From positions 620,001 through 684,000 of the forward strand of contig JAJQJQ010000024.1 of the NCBI GenBank assembly GCA_028622995.1: a DNA stretch of 64,000 nucleotides, in the 5' to 3' direction. The DNA is from Panagrolaimus kolymaensis. Its lineage: Eukaryota > Nematoda > Chromadorea > Rhabditida > Panagrolaimidae. Shown here in pieces: positions 11,638-22,519 of this stretch. Position 1 is the first letter of the stretch. Every line of letters starts with the position of its first letter. A program made the position numbers and the translations under genes. The notes under the pieces are model-generated. The model was not told the DNA's origin. It searched no databases and saw only the letters and a list, made by a program, of their open reading frames with translations.

Positions 11638-12745
11638 TTATTGTTGAGCACATTGAACTCCAGGAGGTGCTTGAGCTTCAGCCATTTCTTCATAATCATC
11701 ATCATAATGAGCTTCACCACGATCATTTCTTTGGTATCGAGCTTCTTCAAAGTCATGCAGAGATTTTTCTTCACCCAAGGGAATAGTTTCATGTTTTCGT
11801 GATATTGCATTTGCTAATTCCTAAAAATGTTATTGGATTAGTTGAGAACAAAGAGAAATGGAAATAAAACAAACCTTGTAAAGTTCTTCGTTATCAAGAA
11901 AATGATTTTTTGGAAAGGCCACTTTATAAATAATATATAAATTACCACGAGCAGGACCATGTTGAGGAAGAGGCATACCTTCAGCAACTACACATCGAAT
12001 ATCATTAGGTTTAACACATTGACCAGGAGATGCTTTAACAGCTAATTTACGACCATCAAGTTGTTCAATAATAACAGTATGACCACAAAGAGCTTCAGCC
12101 ATAGTAAGTTCCTTGTTGTAAAACAAGTCATCACCTCTTCGAGTAAACTTTTCATGAGCTTCACATTGAATGACGAAGATTATGTCACCAGCTTCAAGTC
12201 CAGGAGCTTCATCACCTTCTTTAACAAAAGTAATTTGTTGACCATGTCTCATTCCAGGAATAACTTTAACTTCGAGGAATTTTTCTTCAGGAACGGTTCG
12301 ATTTCCATGACATGTTTGACATTTTTCTTCATCAGATAACAGAGAGCCAAGACCTTTGCATTTTGAACAAGCTTCCACACATTGTTGAGCCATACCAGGA
12401 CCAACCATTCGCATTGCCATACGCTTTCCTTGACCATTGCATGATCCACATTTGGATGATTTACCATCTTTTCCGCCAACTCTAAAACATGAATGATAAA
12501 AAGTTAGGATTACAAAAATGCTAAAAGTACTAAACTTACCCATTGCATGATTTACAGATGATGTTCTTTTCAACCTTGAATTTTATAGTTTTTCCATTGT
12601 ATAAATCATTCAACGTAACATTCAATGGTTGAGCCACAGCTTTCACTTTTCGATGACGATGAGAGTGACCAAAACCACCAAACAGCTCATCCGGATGGAG
12701 ACCTCCATGTCCATTTAACATTTCAAACATAGCTTCTTCATCCAT
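11638..12745 (-). CDS. Class A DnaJ (DNAJA2-like) co-chaperone lacking a J domain
   Basis: Three minus-strand exons join in frame: 12745-12540, 12481-11875 and 11820-11638, giving 331 residues against 400 or more for normal DNAJA proteins. From about residue 40 the protein has the expected substrate-binding domain I, then four zinc-binding repeats (CKSCNG, CGSCNGQG, CSKCKGLG, CQTCHGN), then domain II and the dimerisation tail. It ends in CAQQ, a CaaX-like prenylation signal as in DNAJA2 (CAHQ). The N-terminus, MDEEAMFEMLNGHGG, has no J domain and no HPD. The ATG lies 4 bp after a TTATTCAG acceptor. No J-domain exon is visible in the 450 bp upstream before the divergent gene at 13.36 kb. Without HPD it could bind clients but not stimulate Hsp70; a distant 5' exon is the alternative. 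It converges on the cyanase gene, 114 bp apart. Confidence 0.85.
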
Positions 12746-13356
12746 GACGCTGAATAATGTACCAGCAAAAATATGTTTTAGCAATAGAAAAAATGATAAA
12801 ACCAGCGGGAAGATTAACAATGAAATCATAAAGCGGAAAAGAATTATTTCTTGAAGCTATTTTGCTAGAAATTATTTCAAGAGTAAAATGGATGCGTTAA
12901 ATTTTGCATACAGACGATTCCAGAAGAAAAATGCTTGAAAAAAAGTTTTTTATGTATTTTTTTTTTGTGATTTTGTTTCACAAAGCTTCGATCATAAGAA
13001 ATTGCTATTAACTTAATTTTGTCTACCAATAACTAAATTATTAAAGTGTTTATTCTTGCTTGTTTGTTGTTTTTCGTCTACCAACCGCCCTTTTATTTTT
13101 CTACTCTTTCAACTTGTCGTCGTAAAGCCTTTTGAATAACTTTCCAAAAAGCTAACAACTACCTTTCTTTATTTTTGTTATTATTGATAAAATATTATTA
13201 CAAACTTTGAAGGCATGCTTTGAAGCATCAAAACGTAATGAAAGGTCGCAAGGATGGACCTTTAAGCGATCAAACGTATTTCAGATGGATCTTAAACCCA
13301 TTTATTCATCTTCATTCATTTTTCTCTAAAAAAATTGTTAGTTTTGGTGAACGAAG
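12746..13356. other. Divergent promoter interval
   Basis: The 0.6 kb between the DnaJ gene (minus) and the membrane-protein gene (plus) contains no coding exon that can be supported. It was searched for a J-domain exon on the minus strand (an HPD-encoding stretch) and none was found. Confidence 0.6.
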
Positions 13357-14108
13357 ATGCAAGATTCATTTTGCTTGGAAATTAGCGCAAATTCCGATGA
13401 TCCCATTTTAGAACCAGATGATATTGATAAATCGAATAATTTTAATTTGAAACATATTGCTTTTATTTTTTTGTTAGCATTTCCATTATTTGTATTTGTT
13501 TTGGAAGCTTTCCTTTATCCTTGGCCTCCACAAATCGATGCATATTCTTTTTGTGAAATTGATGGTTTACTTCCAAGAAGGGATTATCAAATGATAAAAT
13601 TGGAGCTTAAAGAAATTGGAGAGGTAATAAATATTAATAAACTTTTAACTTTCATTTTTTATTCAAAGTTTTATAGAAATTGGTAATATTTAATACTGAA
13701 CTTTTATCTCCAATAATTTCATATGACACATATCTTGGATATAAAACTGCCAAAAACATGCTTGAAGAGCAAAAGTTCGACCTTGAATCCATCATTCAAA
13801 AGCAACACAATCTTTGGCAAGAATGTATCAAACAAAATATTGATTCCAATTTAAGGTTAATGGAACCCAAACTTCAAACTTTTATTCAAAGAATTACAAC
13901 TCTAACGATTATTGCATTTTTCATTTCCTTCCTTATTTTTGGAATCGCGAAAATGGAATTCACAAAAGATTCGCTTTTGCTTTTTAATATTTCTTTCATT
14001 TTTCAAACCTTTTTACTTTTTTCATTTGGAATTGTATGGTTTTTAGCTTCAATATTTTTTTCTCAATTATGGAACTTAAATTTTGATAGATTTTTGTTAA
14101 TGATATAG
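13357..14108 (+). CDS. Small multi-pass membrane protein of unknown function
   Basis: Two exons, 13357-13623 and 13677-14108, give 232 residues. The first holds an acidic N-terminus (about 1-28) followed by a strong hydrophobic segment (IAFIFLLAFPLFVFVLEAFL, about 33-52). The second has a soluble helical part (about 90-160) and then two or three hydrophobic segments (about 165-180 and 195-230). The intron is 53 bp with a TTTATAG acceptor. The family is not recognised. The layout, a large luminal or cytosolic loop between membrane segments, is all that can be said. An alternative start in another frame at 13220 is not supported because it does not reach the conserved exon. Confidence 0.6.
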
Positions 14109-15378
14109 TTGCTTAGATTCTTAATATATACATTTTTTCCAAGGCTTCATGTTTTCTGATTTATTTAATAAATTTTCTTTTATTTTAAACAGAACTAATC
14201 CATTCAAACATTTTTTAATTTCATACAATAATTTTTATCGTAAAATAAAATCAACTTTGAACTTTGAATTTAAACAAAATATATTTGTTCCTTGTTTTAT
14301 TTTTGTCTGAATGGAAAAAAGGGAAACAAGTGTGTAAAAATCGTACGATAGCAACAACAAAAAAAGGAAGATTCAATCATCAAATAAAGTATTTTTTTAT
14401 TCGATGTTTTTTTCTTGATTTTTTAAATGTATTTCCTTTCTTCAAAAAGTTCGAATTTATTATTTTAAAAAAATCAAACAATTGTTCCAAGTTTTGAGTG
14501 TCTGGAAAATTACGAAATCATTTCCTCTCTTTTTTTGTTGATCTCAAATAAACAAATAAACGTGATTATGACATGCTACGACCGCAAATACATATGTCTG
14601 TGTTCTGCCTGTCTGTATGATGGAGAATTTTTTCTTCTTCTCACATTTTTTCTCCAATCAACATCATCATCAGCTGTCTGTCTAGATATGTTTATTTTCT
14701 TCTTTATTTTCTTCTTCCGCAATTGCATCGTAAAAGTTCAATGACCAATCACACACCTAGTCCGAAGCTAGTGAAAAAAAAAATATAATGATGACGATGA
14801 CCCAGACAGAGACAGACAAAAACGTTTTTTTGTTTGTTTGAATTTATTGTTGTTGCTGGCGGGGGATGATGAGAATGAATGTCTGTCGTCTGTCTGACTA
14901 GTCATCGTCGTTGACAAAAAAAAAGAAGACTAAATGCAAAAATAAAAAAACAAATGAATGGAGCAAGTAAAGCTAAAAACCTTTAAACATGACAATGTTT
15001 TTTTTTTTGAAGAATCAAAAATATTGAAAGCAACAATGTCGTTCTAGACTGACTTTGTGACATCGGAATTTTTCCCTCTCTCTTCTTCCTGTTTTTTTTG
15101 TCTGTGTTTTTTTTTGGTTTTTTTTTATTTACATTTTTGTTTGTTTGAGGTTTATTGAGAATTATTTCTGTCTAGACAAAAAAGAAAAAAAGATTTTATT
15201 TTTAAATGCGTAAATGTGTTTATTACATCGTAAAAATGGGTCTCATTCATTTTTTTTTCATTTTTTGAAGAAAAAAATAAAATAAAAAAGTGGGGGATAA
15301 TTATGTTATTCGTCTGGTAGTTGGTTGGAAGAATGCAAAGGAATGACCGGATAAAACCCTAAAAAAGGTATTTAAAAA
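14109..15378. other. Intergenic, T-run and GTCTG-rich, free of the AACTG motif
   Basis: There is no coding exon here. The sequence has long T and A runs and many GTCTG/CAGAC words (for example around 14.59, 14.68, 14.80 and 14.88 kb), including a palindromic GTCTAGAC at 15170. The polarised AACTG array starts exactly at the end of this stretch. A regulatory role is possible but not shown. Confidence 0.5.
15170..15177. promoter_or_regulatory. Palindromic Smad-binding element GTCTAGAC
   Basis: This is an exact 8-bp GTCTAGAC, the ideal Smad MH1 site, within a GTCT-rich stretch 3.7 kb beyond the 3' end of the SMAD gene. A second copy is at 21443. Use by a SMAD is only inferred. Confidence 0.25.
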
Positions 15379-18300
15379 AACTGCAATAAAAAACGTTAAT
15401 AGCGTCGATGGTTGATCTGATCATCAAGTTTAATTATTTGTGATTAAAACAAAAAAAGAGTGAAATTAATAAATAAAACTATGCATTGTAAAATAATGGA
15501 GCAAATTTAAATGTTTGTTTATATTTTTTAACTGCAGAGCAACTTTATTTGATAAGATTTGTAAATAAGTACGTACAACCAAATTCACAGGGAATAAAGC
15601 AAATTTTAAAACTGCCGGAAATGCTAACTGTTTTGATTTTTAAGGATATGGTTGCACATTAGATGTTTCTGTCTCTTCTGACATTAACATACGTCCTCGA
15701 TATCTATGATTACATATGTACAATAAAACTGACAAGACTATATTTGGATGGAATAAATAAAGAATGTTTTTTTTATTTTTTAAATTTAAAACTGTTTTGG
15801 CAATTATTGGAAAAAGCTATTTTCAAGAAAAGGATATAAAATCATGAAATTCTCGAACAATAAACCCTACTTCCATTCTTTAAAACAAATATGAAAACAT
15901 TTGCAAAATAATAATTTTAAACTGCTTCTTCATTAACAGGTAGGACTTTAAAAATATTTTTTTTGTTGATAATTTTTTAAAGCTTTCATAGAAAGCTTAT
16001 TGAAATAAGGTACTTTTTTAAAAAACTGTATAACTTTAAATTAGTGCAATACTTTCATACTTTATTTTAAAAATATTTGAAACAGTTTTTATGTTCTCTT
16101 TTGAATTCGAGTCTATAAAATACCTATTTATCCATCAAATAATTTTACTACCATCATTTAGAAATCCTCTTTCTTCTTCTTCTTTTTTTTATCCAAGCAG
16201 ATTTATCACTTTTTTCAAAAAATAAAAAAAAACTAGAAAGAAAGCTAAAAAAGGAAACCTAAATAATATCTGTTTATAAAAAACTGTCTGGAACTCTCTG
16301 TTCTTAAAACTCTCCTCCTTTCTTATTTGAAAAAGAAAAAAATGTCTGCAACAAGTCTGAGATTTTTCATATCTTGATGAAATAATTTTTTTACTTTATT
16401 ATTCTTATTTTTTTTTTGCCCTCTTCACAGACATCTCAAAAACTGAGCTTGCTGATGCAGCATTCTTTTTTTTAATTCTTTGACGTGGCTTTTACTTGCT
16501 TTTTATTCATTTCTTTTGTTAGCAGCGGCTTTTTTTCCTTCATCTTCTTTCAAAAGAAAAAAACAGGGAAGAAATAATGCAAAAGTCTGTCTGACAAATA
16601 TAAAATACAATACTATTATAATAATATATTTGAAAGATTACCAATTTTCTCTTAGATATATTTTGAAAAAGAAAGAATCGAAAAAAATGGAAAAAGGCAA
16701 ATCACAAATCACAAGTTTTACAAACGATTCATTTTGTGGATTGAATTTATGAATTTTTGGTTTGTTGGATGTTTATCTATTATCCTTTTTAACTGTATTG
16801 AATTAGAGAGGAGTTAGAAATTTTTTTTAAACTGGCACGAAAAACAACTGAAATTTTCTCTCAGTATCTTATAATCAAACAACAAAAAAACTGTGAATTT
16901 GAAGTATTGAGTTATTTTTGCTAACAAATTACAAATAATTAAAAACTGTCAAGTGTTCCATCGTTGCAAATCTTTTTTTATAATATCGGTGGATAAAAAA
17001 ATTTAACTGCAATATTTTGTTTTAAATTAAGTATTAGTAATTTTTATAAACTGGATCAATCGATGGTATTTTTATTTTATTTGTTTAGAAAAAAGACTTA
17101 ACTGCATTTCATTATGTTTGAAGTAGCCTTAAACTGAATAGCTTTTTCTAAATTTTACCAAAATATTTAACTGCCAATTTTTTTTATTATTATTTTTTAT
17201 ATTTTTGACTAAATAAACTGATTTTTCGTTTCAAACAGAGTTGGTTGGATAAATCCCCAAAAACCAGATGTCTTTCTTTCTTTCTTCCCAGACGAAGAAG
17301 AAGAAGGAAAAAAATCAAAGATTATAAAGTTTTTTTTCTTCATACATTCATTAATTATTTGCGCGATAGCCGCTGTCTGCCTTTCGCTTGCTTTCTTGCA
17401 GACATCCATCCAAAATTCAATTATTTTTTCTTTGCAAAAAATGCAGCAGCAAAAAAACTTAAATTTTTAACTTAAAAACAGAAAAACTGTATTCCCGTTT
17501 AGACTTGCGTTAAAAAAATAAGTTTTATTTCCTTAACTTTCAAGAAATTATTAGCTGTCTGTGTTTGCACTTTTTTGAGGTGCATTCGCTCATACATAAA
17601 ATTTTATAATTTTATAATCTAATTTCTTTTTTTGCATCCCGCGTCCATGCATAACATACTCACTTCACTCACTAAGCTTAATTTATTTTTTTATGCCGCC
17701 ACTTGGTTAAAATCAAAACGTCTCGTCTCGTCTAACTAAAAAAGGAGTATCAAATATTCATGGTTTAATTTATTTTTTTTGCGTAGTTGCTTTTCTTAGA
17801 ACATAGAACAACAAAAAAGTATGATTGTTTTTTTCTTTCTTTTTTCTCGATGCTTTTACTTTTTGTTTTGATTATTCATTCATTCCGTTACTTTTTCTTT
17901 TTTTTCACATGTGTTCTTTGTAGACAAAACATTAGTTTTTAAAAAAATGGGTTTTTTTTATGTATAACAAGAAAATTCAACAAGAAAAAAACAAAAGGAA
18001 ATTCCGGCAGAAAAAAAAATGTGAAAAGAAAAAAAACAGGGTAGAATTGAAAGAGATACAATATGCGTTTCAGAGAAATTTTTAAAACTGTAAAACTAAA
18101 ACTATAATCTGCAACTAAAATTTTTTTAATACTTAAAACATAACCAATTTTTAAAAAAAAGAATTTTAATTAATTAAAAATAAAATGCTTCTGGTTGAAA
18201 GAAAAAAAGAAAGAAAGAATATCAAAGACAAAAAAAAGAAGGGTAAAAAATCTAAAAATCAATGGGAGTGTTTATGGAATGTTTTTATGGCAGATTTTTT

Positions 18301-18862
18301 TTAAAACTAAAAACAAAAAATCAAAAAAGAAAGAAAGAAAAAAGTGATAATAATTTTACAAATAAAAAAAGAGTTGCGAATCATTGGTGTGTATGGTAAA
18401 ACTGATAAATAAAAAAGATTAGACTACAAATTTATCTTATAAAAAAAATAATAGTTTAAAAGCTCGTATTAATTAATTTGACCGAAAAAAAATTATTTAA
18501 TTAATCTTTTTGTTTAAAAAAAGATAGCACAGGGATAATTAAAAAGGTGTACCGTAATGAAAAACTGGGTTGACGTATGTTGTTTAGTTGTTTGTTGGTT
18601 GGCAAAGCATCAATGGGATTTAAATAATATTTTTTATAAAACTGCTGTTGAAGTTCGCTCACGGCTTTGTGATGTAAAATATCCATAAAAAATAAACTGA
18701 GAATGTTCAGGGGATTGAATTTGGCACCAAATCATAAAATTTAATGGAGCAATAATATAATAGAATAAAATAAAACTGAGTAGAATGAAACCTTCTTTTT
18801 TATTCACAAAACTGTTCTGTTTCTTTTCATTTTTATGCCATCACCGAAAAAATCTTTTTTTG

Positions 18863-21800
18863 TCAACTCAGCGACATTGAAGGGCATGAAGATAAATCAC
18901 TCAGTAGCTCTTGAACCTCCTCTTCAGTTTGATATTGTCGAAATTGGTGGAGGTTTTGCTTTGATTCATGAACCAATAAATCCAATTCGCGAAAAGCTCC
19001 AACAAATAATACTTCAATCCATGTTGGAACTTCCAAAACCGTTTGAACTTGATATTGTTTTCCCCAACCTTTGGTAAAACTTAATCGACACATGCATATT
19101 TGTTGTAATGCCGCAATAGCTTCAGGCCCACGTCGTTGAGCTTCAAATATTAAATGATCAAATTTAGCTGCAGAAAATATTGGCATTGCTTGATCTAAAA
19201 AAATAGAGGGTAATATTAAAAAAAACTGCAAAAACTTGTTTTTTGGGAGGATATTTTATTTTGTTTAAAAAACGTGGCTAGAAACTCCTAAATTAGGATC
19301 AAAGTTAAAAACTGATAAATATTGGTCGGATTTTTAAAAACTGATAAAAGGGTTGTTCTTTTGGGTAAAAATTAAAATATTTTTAAAAATTTAACTGTTT
19401 TAAGAGGCGACTTACCAGGTGCAAGTCGATATACGGTAGCCAAATGCTCTCCATTACAATGAGCATATAATGGAGCTTGAACAAAAACTGGTAAGGTTGT
19501 CAAGCAATCAATATAAACATCACCATTTCTATTATAAAATCTTACACCATCACGAATTTGTGAACGAATGTGTCGAATTATGGGGGTTCGATTAGGTTTT
19601 GCTATTGAACCTAAAAAATAAAATTATTTTAATAAATGGATTTAACTGTTTTCCAGTTTATAAAGATTAAAAAGTTAAAACTGAACATAACTTCTGAGCT
19701 AGCTGTTAAACCCAAAACTTTATTATTTTTAATTATGCTTAAAACTGATATTATTCAAATTTTCTTGGTATGTTTTGAAGCTAGAAAATTATAATTTTAA
19801 TTTTTAACTGTGTGGTAGTTATTTATCATTACAATATTAACTGTCACGTTCATCAATTTGGAGTTTGGAAATTCGTGTCAAAAATGAAATAAAAAAATCC
19901 TCAAAACTGAATTGAAATTTATTTCAGTCACTAATTATTTTTTAGTTCGAAAAAAGAAGATTTCTAAAAAACTGAATATCGGCGCTTGTCATTATTTTTT
20001 TTGTTTTGATTGGTTAAAAAACTGCGTATGATTTATCACGAAGAAGCGATAAAAAGAAACAAAGCTTACCCAAATTAAGCCGATAATTATTTGATAAATC
20101 ACAATAACCCGTAATACTTAATTCCGTTGCAGAACTTTGATATGTTTTTCCAACTTTTTCAGAATATTCATAATATAAAATATTTATCCATTTTTCACCC
20201 AAATCTTCTATGATTCCACCATTTAAAGCTGTTTGTTGCTGCTGTAGCTGATTATTTTCGCTGCTTGTTACACTCGTCTAAAAACGAAACAAATAGTAAT
20301 TAATTTTTTTTTAAAGTTTAAACTGTCTTGACCGATATGATTTTGAAAAATTTAAATTGGGTTTTTTCGATGCAATAGCAGACGATAAAAAAAAATTAAA
20401 AAAATAAAACATTTTGTGTTTTGATTTTTTAACTGTCTTTTTACCTTTTTCAGTTCTTTTTATTAGGTTCAAAGACTTTGTTTCGTTTTAACTGGGTTCA
20501 AAAAAAGAAAGAATATATTTAACAGATTTATTACCTGGTTTATTTTTTTTTTGTTGCTAGTTTCAAAACTGTCTTAGTGGGGTTGTTTTTTGTCTAATTA
20601 CTTTTGGTAGACAGACTAACTGAGTAAGAGAGAAATTTTCAGAAAATTATTTTAAACTGAAGTTGAAATTTTGAGTGGCAGACAAAAAAACTGTAATAGT
20701 ATTTATAACATAGGTTTTTGAACCCTTCCATTTTTCTTTTTTACAAATTTTCATATGAAAAAGGGCTTAGAGGGATTTAATAATAATTTTAGTCATACAC
20801 AGAAAAAAACACAAAAAAAAACTGTCTGCAAAAGAGAAAAAAAATATGTATTTTTACAAAACAAAAAAAACTGCGAAAAGAGATTTCTTTGATAAAAAAG
20901 TGAATGAAAATTTTTTAATGGGTGTAAGATTTTTGTTTATAAAAATTTAGAAAAAATAAACTGTCTTTGTATTCGAATTTTCTTTCAAGTATTTTGTAAC
21001 TGATATATAACGGAAAAGATGCCTGTGGTATAAATTTTACCCATTTTTATTTTAAACTGAAAGCTTTTATTATTTTCTTTAATTGCAAATATTTTTTTTA
21101 AAACTGGATTTGCCATAAATATGTTTGGTGAATTATTTTCTTTAAACCAAAATTACAAACACTTTTTTCATTTATTTCATAAAAAAAGAAGCAATAAGTA
21201 AAGCAGGTGATTTTAAAAAACTTTTTTTTATTCCTTGTCTGTGTCGTCGAAGAAGCAGGAGCGCGAATGAAAAAAAAAATTGAAGAACTTTGGCGCTTTC
21301 ATTTTCTTACGTGTGTGCGTAAAAAAAATAAAGAAAAAAAGTTGTTTGTTTGAATCATGACTTTTTTCTTCTTCTTCCTCTCGTTCTTTCGCATGTTTGG
21401 CATTAAAAAAAAGAAAAAGAAAAGAAATAATATACATACGTCGTCTAGACAGGATGCATATATGTAAGTGTAAGTGTAAGCAAATGTGTGTGTGTTTGTT
21501 TCATGAAAATAAAAAGCCAAAAAAAAGAATGCGTAAATGTTGTTGGAAAAAAATGGAAAGGGACATTAAAAAAAGTGCATGAATTAAAAGTTTTTTTTAC
21601 TTAGAGGTTTTTTTTAAATTTAATGGAGGAGTGAATTAATATACGATAGAGACAGACGTAAACAAGTTTAATTTTTTTTGTTGTTGATAACAAAAATTAC
21701 ATACTTGGAATGGCAAAAAAAAATTTATATATGGTAAAATTGATAATTTAATAAAGTATAAAAATAGGCTTGGAAATTTTGATAAAGCAAATGTCAAAAA

Positions 21801-22519
21801 ATAAAAAAATGAATATTGAAGCGAAAAAAAAATTGAGGGTCAAAAACTACTGTAACAGTAATCTTATAATTTTCGTTACTCAGGCAAAACTCTTTTTTTA
21901 TATAAAATAAAAATATTTTACTCACTTTTGATCCGCTTCTTGGACGAAATACATCCCGAATTCGATCGAAGAAGCTACTCCTCGATGGGGAAATAGAATG
22001 GATGGAAGTGGATGCAAGGGAAGCCATGGGTTCCGCGCACGCATTTGGAGCAATAACAAAATCATTTACTGGTTTGGGTTTTTCAAATGGCGAATAATAA
22101 CCTTGTTGGGTTATTGACATTTTCAAAGCTGCTGCTCCACTCGAAGATGAAGAAGCAGACGATGATGAAAAAGTGGATGAATTTGTTGTTGCATTTCCTC
22201 CACTGCTGCATGATGAAGAAGTCATCGAATATTCATTATTATTTCGAATAATTTTAGGTAAATTTCTTGATGCCACAGAAGATTTAGAAAAGGATGAATT
22301 TTTTATTTTAGATGATTTTCCCGCCGTTGGCATCATCGATGATGTCGACGACGAAGTGGAAGAAAGATCATCAATCGAAGTTAAAGTTGTTGAAATGGTC
22401 ATCGTATCAATATTATTATCATCATTATTATCCCATGATGATGAACAACATGATGAAGTGGATGGTCGATTTATACATCCTCCATCCAAACGAATTAAAG
22501 GTAGTTTACGCATTAGCAT
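18863..22519 (-). CDS. SMAD protein with MH2 only (no MH1), DAF-14-like architecture
   Basis: Four minus-strand exons join in frame: 22519-21926, 20277-20070, 19610-19416 and 19194-18863, giving 442 residues. The first exon encodes only a Ser/Thr-rich linker with a basic patch (FFDRIRDVFRPRSGSK). The other three make an MH2 domain: WINILYYEYSEKVG, NYRLNLG, a GDVYIDCLTTLPVFVQ strand, CRLSFTKGWGKQY and PTWIEVLF. MH2 domains bind receptors and partner SMADs in TGF-beta signalling. The C-terminus is SCPSMSLS, which has serines but is not a clean SSxS receptor-phosphorylation motif. No MH1 DNA-binding domain is encoded in the first exon, and no acceptor precedes the ATG. C. elegans DAF-14 has the same MH1-less design; orthology is an inference. 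Introns of 0.2-1.6 kb carry the AACTG array. Confidence 0.85.
21443..21450. promoter_or_regulatory. Palindromic Smad-binding element in SMAD intron 1
   Basis: An exact GTCTAGAC lies in the first intron of the SMAD gene, about 1.1 kb downstream of its ATG. Feedback control by SMADs is a possible reading only. Confidence 0.25.
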
